From JAWVZU01 sp033722075 (GTDB lineage: Bacteria; Pseudomonadota; Gammaproteobacteria; Xanthomonadales; SZUA-38): 20,569 bases of DNA. A model generated the notes under the pieces. The model had not been told where the DNA came from. It ran no database searches and saw only the letters and a program-made list of their open reading frames with translations. The stretch is taken from contig JAWVZU010000035.1 of the NCBI GenBank assembly GCA_033722075.1, forward strand, positions 1 through 20,569. The letters are read 5' to 3'. Shown here piece after piece: positions 17,429-20,569 of this stretch (position 1 is its first letter; each line of letters starts with the position of its first letter). Made by a program: the position numbers and the translations under genes.

Positions 17429-18030
17429 TCGGGCGGCTGGTCGGCACCCTGGCCGAGAAGAAGCCGCCCATGCTGCTGATCGACGTCGGTGGCGTCGGTT
17501 ACGAGGTGGAAGCGCCCATGTCCACCATCTACGACCTGCCGCCGGTCGGGAAATCGGTGAAGCTCCTCACTCACCTCTTGGTCAAGGAAGACGGCCACAA
17601 CCTCTACGGCTTCATTCGCGAGGCCGACCGGGCCCTGTTCCGCGAGCTGCTCAAGATCTCGGGGGTGGGCGCCAAGCTGGCGCTGACGATCCTCTCCGGC
17701 GCCAATGCCGATGAATTTGCGCGACTGGTCGCGGACCGGGACGCCGCCGCACTGACCCGGTTGCCGGGCATCGGCAAGAAGACCGCCGATCGCCTGATCT
17801 ACGAGATGAAGGATCGACTGGACAACCTGCCGATGTCCGGCTCGGGCGGCGGTTTCGCGGGCCGGGGCAGTGCGGTGCCGGAAGATCCGGCCGCCGAGGC
17901 GGTTGCCGCGCTCGTCGCGCTCGGCTACAAGCCGCAGGAGGCCTCGCGCATGGTGCAGAAGCTCTCGGATAAGGATCTCGATTCGGAGGCCATCATCCGT
18001 GAGGCCCTGAAGGCAGCGGTGAAGCGATGA
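17425..18030 (+). CDS. ruvA: Holliday junction DNA helicase subunit RuvA
   Basis: A 201-residue protein forming the tetramer that binds the four-way junction and loads RuvB. Domain I is the N-terminal OB fold (MIGRLVGTLAEKKPPMLLIDVGGVGYEV begins it, shown here only as 1-28). Domain II has two helix-hairpin-helix motifs (ISGVGAKLALTIL and LPGIGKKTADRLI). After a flexible Gly/Ser linker, domain III (AEAVAALVALGYKPQEASRM) contacts RuvB. AGGAGG lies before the ATG. It overlaps ruvC and ruvB by 4 bp each, consistent with coupled translation. Confidence 0.98.
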   Translation: MIGRLVGTLAEKKPPMLLIDVGGVGYEVEAPMSTIYDLPPVGKSVKLLTHLLVKEDGHNLYGFIREADRALFRELLKISGVGAKLALTILSGANADEFARLVADRDAAALTRLPGIGKKTADRLIYEMKDRLDNLPMSGSGGGFAGRGSAVPEDPAAEAVAALVALGYKPQEASRMVQKLSDKDLDSEAIIREALKAAVKR

Positions 18031-19091
18031 GCGAAGAGTTCGACGCCGATCGACTGATCGACCCGGCCGAAGCGGACGAGGACGCCACCGAGGCAAAGCT
18101 CCGTCCCGAGCGGCTTGACGAGTATCTCGGCCAGGCCGCGGTCAAGGAGCAGATGGAGATCTTCATCCGTGCGGCCCGGAACCGGGGCGAAGCCATGGAC
18201 CATGTGCTGATCTTCGGCCCGCCCGGACTGGGCAAGACCACCCTCTCGCACGTAGTGGCCAATGAGCTCGGCGTGAGCCTCCGCCAGACCTCCGGACCGG
18301 TGCTTGAGCGAGCCGGAGATCTGGCCGCGCTGCTCACCAACCTGCAGCCCCGGGACGTGCTCTTCGTGGACGAGATCCATCGCCTGTCCCCGGTGGTCGA
18401 GGAAGTCCTCTACCCGGCAATGGAGGACTACCAGATCGATATCATGATCGGGGAGGGCCCCGCGGCCCGGTCCATCAAGCTGGACCTGCCCCGGTTCACG
18501 CTGGTCGGGGCCACGACCCGCGCCGGGTTGCTGACCTCCCCGCTGCGGGATCGCTTCGGCATCGTCCAGCGCCTGGAGTTCTACAGTGTCGATGAACTGG
18601 CTCAGATCGTGGAACGTTCCGCGGGCATCCTGGACATCCCCTGCGACGCTGAGGGGGCCCGGCTGCTGGCGGCCCGGTCGCGGGGAACGCCGCGGATCGC
18701 CAACCGTCTCCTGCGCCGGGTTCGCGACTATGCCCAGGTCAAGGGAGACGGCACCATCGTCGCATCCATCGTGGAGGCCGCGATGGACATGCTGAAGGTG
18801 GATGCGGCCGGCTTCGATGCCCAGGATCGCAAGCTCCTGCGCACCATGATCGACGCGTTCGACGGCGGACCCGTCGGCGTCGACAGTCTCGCCGCGGCGA
18901 TCAGCGAGGAGCGGGGCACCATCGAGGACGTCCTGGAACCGTTTCTCATCCAGCAGGGATTCCTGATTCGTACCGCGCGCGGACGGATGGTCACCAGCAA
19001 GGGCTATCGGCACTTCGGGCTGAAACCGCCGCGCGGCGAGCGTGAGCCGACCGGGGATCTGTTCGAGGCGGGCGAGGAGAGCGATTCTTGA
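18027..19091 (+). CDS. ruvB: Holliday junction branch-migration ATPase RuvB
   Basis: A 354-residue AAA+ motor driving branch migration. Seen: Walker A GPPGLGKT (64-71), Walker B VLFVDEIHR (111-119), sensor 1 GATTRAG (161-167), arginine finger Arg174 in SPLRDRFG, sensor 2 RGTPRIANRLLRR, and a C-terminal winged helix ending GRMVTSKGYRHFGL. An acidic N-terminal stretch (about residues 4-23) precedes the core, as in other proteobacteria. It overlaps ruvA and ybgC by 4 bp each. Confidence 0.98.
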   Translation: MSEEFDADRLIDPAEADEDATEAKLRPERLDEYLGQAAVKEQMEIFIRAARNRGEAMDHVLIFGPPGLGKTTLSHVVANELGVSLRQTSGPVLERAGDLAALLTNLQPRDVLFVDEIHRLSPVVEEVLYPAMEDYQIDIMIGEGPAARSIKLDLPRFTLVGATTRAGLLTSPLRDRFGIVQRLEFYSVDELAQIVERSAGILDIPCDAEGARLLAARSRGTPRIANRLLRRVRDYAQVKGDGTIVASIVEAAMDMLKVDAAGFDAQDRKLLRTMIDAFDGGPVGVDSLAAAISEERGTIEDVLEPFLIQQGFLIRTARGRMVTSKGYRHFGLKPPRGEREPTGDLFEAGEESDS

Positions 19092-19507
19092 GCCGCGAGG
19101 TGTTCGAATGGCCCGTGCGGGTCTACTGGGAGGACACCGATGCCGGCGGCGTCGTCTACTACGCGAACTACCTGCGGTTCCTGGAGCGGGCCCGCACCGA
19201 ATGGGTGCGTTCCCTGGGTGTCGACCAGTCGCGGCTGCAAGCGGAACAACAGGTGGTGCTGGTGGTCCGATCCCTGCAGTGCGACTTTCTGGCGCCGGCC
19301 CGCCTGGACGACGAGCTGGGCATTTCGGTCGTACCGGAGGCGATCGGTGCGGCCACCCTGGAAATGCGCCAGGAAGTCGTCCGCAGGGAAACCGGCGAGG
19401 TGTTGCTTGCCGCTCGGGTCAAGGCGGCCTGTCTGGACAGCGAGCGCTGGCGGCCCCGGCGGTTTCCGCCGGTGCTGCGAGCGGCGCTTGCCACGGAAAA
19501 CGCATAA
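19088..19507 (+). CDS. ybgC: Acyl-CoA thioesterase YbgC (Tol-Pal associated)
   Basis: A 139-residue hot-dog fold thioesterase, the usual first gene of the tol-pal cluster. The catalytic segment YWEDTDAGGVVYYANYLRFL with Asp18, and the later DFLAPARLDDEL, match E. coli YbgC. The start is a TTG at 19088 overlapping the ruvB stop (TTGA), with GAGGAGAG about 8 nt upstream; a GTG four codons later is possible but less well placed. The native substrate is uncertain; short acyl-CoA and phospholipid roles have been proposed. Confidence 0.95.
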   Translation: MSREVFEWPVRVYWEDTDAGGVVYYANYLRFLERARTEWVRSLGVDQSRLQAEQQVVLVVRSLQCDFLAPARLDDELGISVVPEAIGAATLEMRQEVVRRETGEVLLAARVKAACLDSERWRPRRFPPVLRAALATENA

Positions 19508-19592
19508 TTCGGCCGCCTCGGTGCTCGGTCCGGGTGTTAGTACTGAGCTCCTGAGTCGGCCATAAGAAAAGACCAAGACAATGGAGTGATGG

Positions 19593-20276
19593 ATGGAGAG
19601 TCAGCTTTCTCTGGTCGACCTGGTGCTGGCGGCCAGCTGGCCGGTGAAGATCGTCATGCTGATCCTTTTGGCGGCCTCGGTGCTGTCCTGGATCGTGATC
19701 TTCCGTAAGGTCCAGACCCTCGGCGAGGCGCGCAAGTCGGCGGACGCTTTCGAGGAACGCTTCTGGTCCGGGGTGGACCTGGCGGCCCTGTTCCGCGAAA
19801 TCAGCAGTGAACGCGCCCAGGTGATGGGCATGGAGTCGATCTTCGAAGCGGGGTTTCGCGAGTTTGCCCGGTTGCGGCAGCGCCGGCGGGCCGATTCCCA
19901 GTTTCTCCTGGAAGGCTCGCAGCGCGCCATGCGCGTGGCGCTCAACCGTGAAGTCGACCGCCTGGAGCAGAACCTGAGCTTTCTCGCGACGGTGGGTTCG
20001 ACCAGCCCCTATGTCGGCCTGTTCGGCACCGTGTGGGGCATCATGCTGTCGTTTCACGCGCTCGCCAATGTCACCCAGGCGACGATCGCGATGGTGGCGC
20101 CGGGCATCTCCGAGGCCCTGATTGCCACGGCCATGGGCCTGTTTGCGGCGATTCCCGCGGTCATTGGCTACAACCGCTTCTCCGATCAGGTCGAACGTCT
20201 GGAGGTCCGCTACGACACCTTCCAGGACGAGTTCTCGACCATTCTCCAGCGCCAGGCCGACCTCGAGGAAGAGTAG
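19593..20276 (+). CDS. tolQ: Tol-Pal system proton channel subunit TolQ
   Basis: A 227-residue inner-membrane protein, MotA/ExbB family, that with TolR uses the proton motive force for outer-membrane constriction during division. TM1 is near residues 16-38, TM2 holds TSPYVGLFGTVWGIM and TM3 holds PGISEALIATAMGLFAAIPA. GGAG at 19583-19586 precedes the ATG. An 85-bp gap follows ybgC, wide enough for a promoter (CATAAG at 19561-19566 is a weak -10 candidate). The tolR ATG is 16 bp downstream, after a GGGGGAG. Confidence 0.97.
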   Translation: MESQLSLVDLVLAASWPVKIVMLILLAASVLSWIVIFRKVQTLGEARKSADAFEERFWSGVDLAALFREISSERAQVMGMESIFEAGFREFARLRQRRRADSQFLLEGSQRAMRVALNREVDRLEQNLSFLATVGSTSPYVGLFGTVWGIMLSFHALANVTQATIAMVAPGISEALIATAMGLFAAIPAVIGYNRFSDQVERLEVRYDTFQDEFSTILQRQADLEEE

Positions 20277-20292
20277 GGGGGAGATCAACGCT

Positions 20293-20569
20293 ATGGCGAG
20301 AACGGGGAAAAAACACCGCAAGCGGATGTCGGAGATCAACGTGGTTCCGTATATCGACGTCATGCTGGTGCTGTTGATCATCTTCATGATCACCGCGCCA
20401 CTGCTCCAGCTGGGCGTCGAGATCGACCTGCCGGAGGCCGATGCGGCGCCGCTGGAGGAATCCCAGGATCCGGTCGTGGTCAATGTCATGGCCAACGGCG
20501 ACCTGTACCTGACCATCGACGGCGAGAGCGAATTGATCGATCCGGAAACGCTGGGCAACAAGGTGGCCG
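20293..20569 (+). CDS. tolR: Tol-Pal system protein TolR, 3' end outside window
   Basis: The first 92 codons of the ExbD/TolR family partner of TolQ. A basic N-terminus (MARTGKKHRKRM) is followed by INVVPYIDVMLVLLIIFMI, a single TM helix with the proton-conducting Asp22, then the start of the periplasmic domain (LQLGVEIDLPEADA). The gene runs off the window edge; tolA, tolB and pal would be expected beyond it. Confidence 0.95.
   Translation, partial: MARTGKKHRKRMSEINVVPYIDVMLVLLIIFMITAPLLQLGVEIDLPEADAAPLEESQDPVVVNVMANGDLYLTIDGESELIDPETLGNKVA

Overview
This is a gene-dense chromosomal window from a GC-rich (by eye roughly 60-65%) gammaproteobacterium. The evidence is the gene content and order: a pilR/pilS - bamD - rluD - pgeF - clpB block like that of Pseudomonas, sucCD beside pilSR as I remember from Xanthomonadales, and the common proteobacterial run aspS - nudB - yebC - ruvC - ruvA - ruvB - ybgC - tolQ - tolR. 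No phage, insertion sequence, CRISPR array, tRNA or rRNA was seen, and no gene-free stretch exceeds 300 bases. I cannot name the genus from sequence alone; a purple-sulfur/Ectothiorhodospiraceae-like or Xanthomonadales-like lineage is a reasonable guess.

Region 1 (1-4170) holds the type IV pilus two-component pair, PilR (start only; its 3' end lies beyond the window) and PilS, both on the minus strand. They are separated by two plus-strand genes, a DPM1-like family 2 glycosyltransferase and a multi-TM flippase-like protein. The packing is extreme: the pilR and glycosyltransferase start codons share one CATG, and the pilS and flippase 3' ends overlap by 98 bp. A 187-bp divergent region between pilS and sucC holds a candidate promoter, a perfect inverted repeat and a strongly foldable sucC leader.

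Region 2 (4171-7573) holds sucC-sucD (succinyl-CoA synthetase, TCA cycle), followed closely by a polytopic family 39-like glycosyltransferase. With the GT2 and flippase genes this gives three lipid-linked-sugar-type genes around the pilus regulators.

Region 3 (7586-12772) holds bamD (outer-membrane assembly lipoprotein) on the minus strand, divergent from rluD (23S rRNA pseudouridine synthase), pgeF (peptidoglycan editing) and clpB (disaggregase). A GC-rich hairpin follows clpB.

Region 4 (12861-20569) is a long co-directional cluster: an FmdB-type zinc-ribbon protein, aspS (with residues typical of a non-discriminating AspRS), nudB, an alpha/beta hydrolase, yebC, ruvC, ruvA, ruvB, ybgC, tolQ and the 5' part of tolR. 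Many junctions are 4-bp stop/start overlaps, indicating translational coupling. It combines aminoacylation, folate biosynthesis, Holliday-junction processing and the start of the Tol-Pal envelope system.

The window is mostly housekeeping. I found no clear-cut new system. The points most worth checking are the interrupted pilS/pilR pair with an antisense insert, the structured sucC leader, the hairpin before aspS, and changes at conserved motif positions in RluD and YebC.
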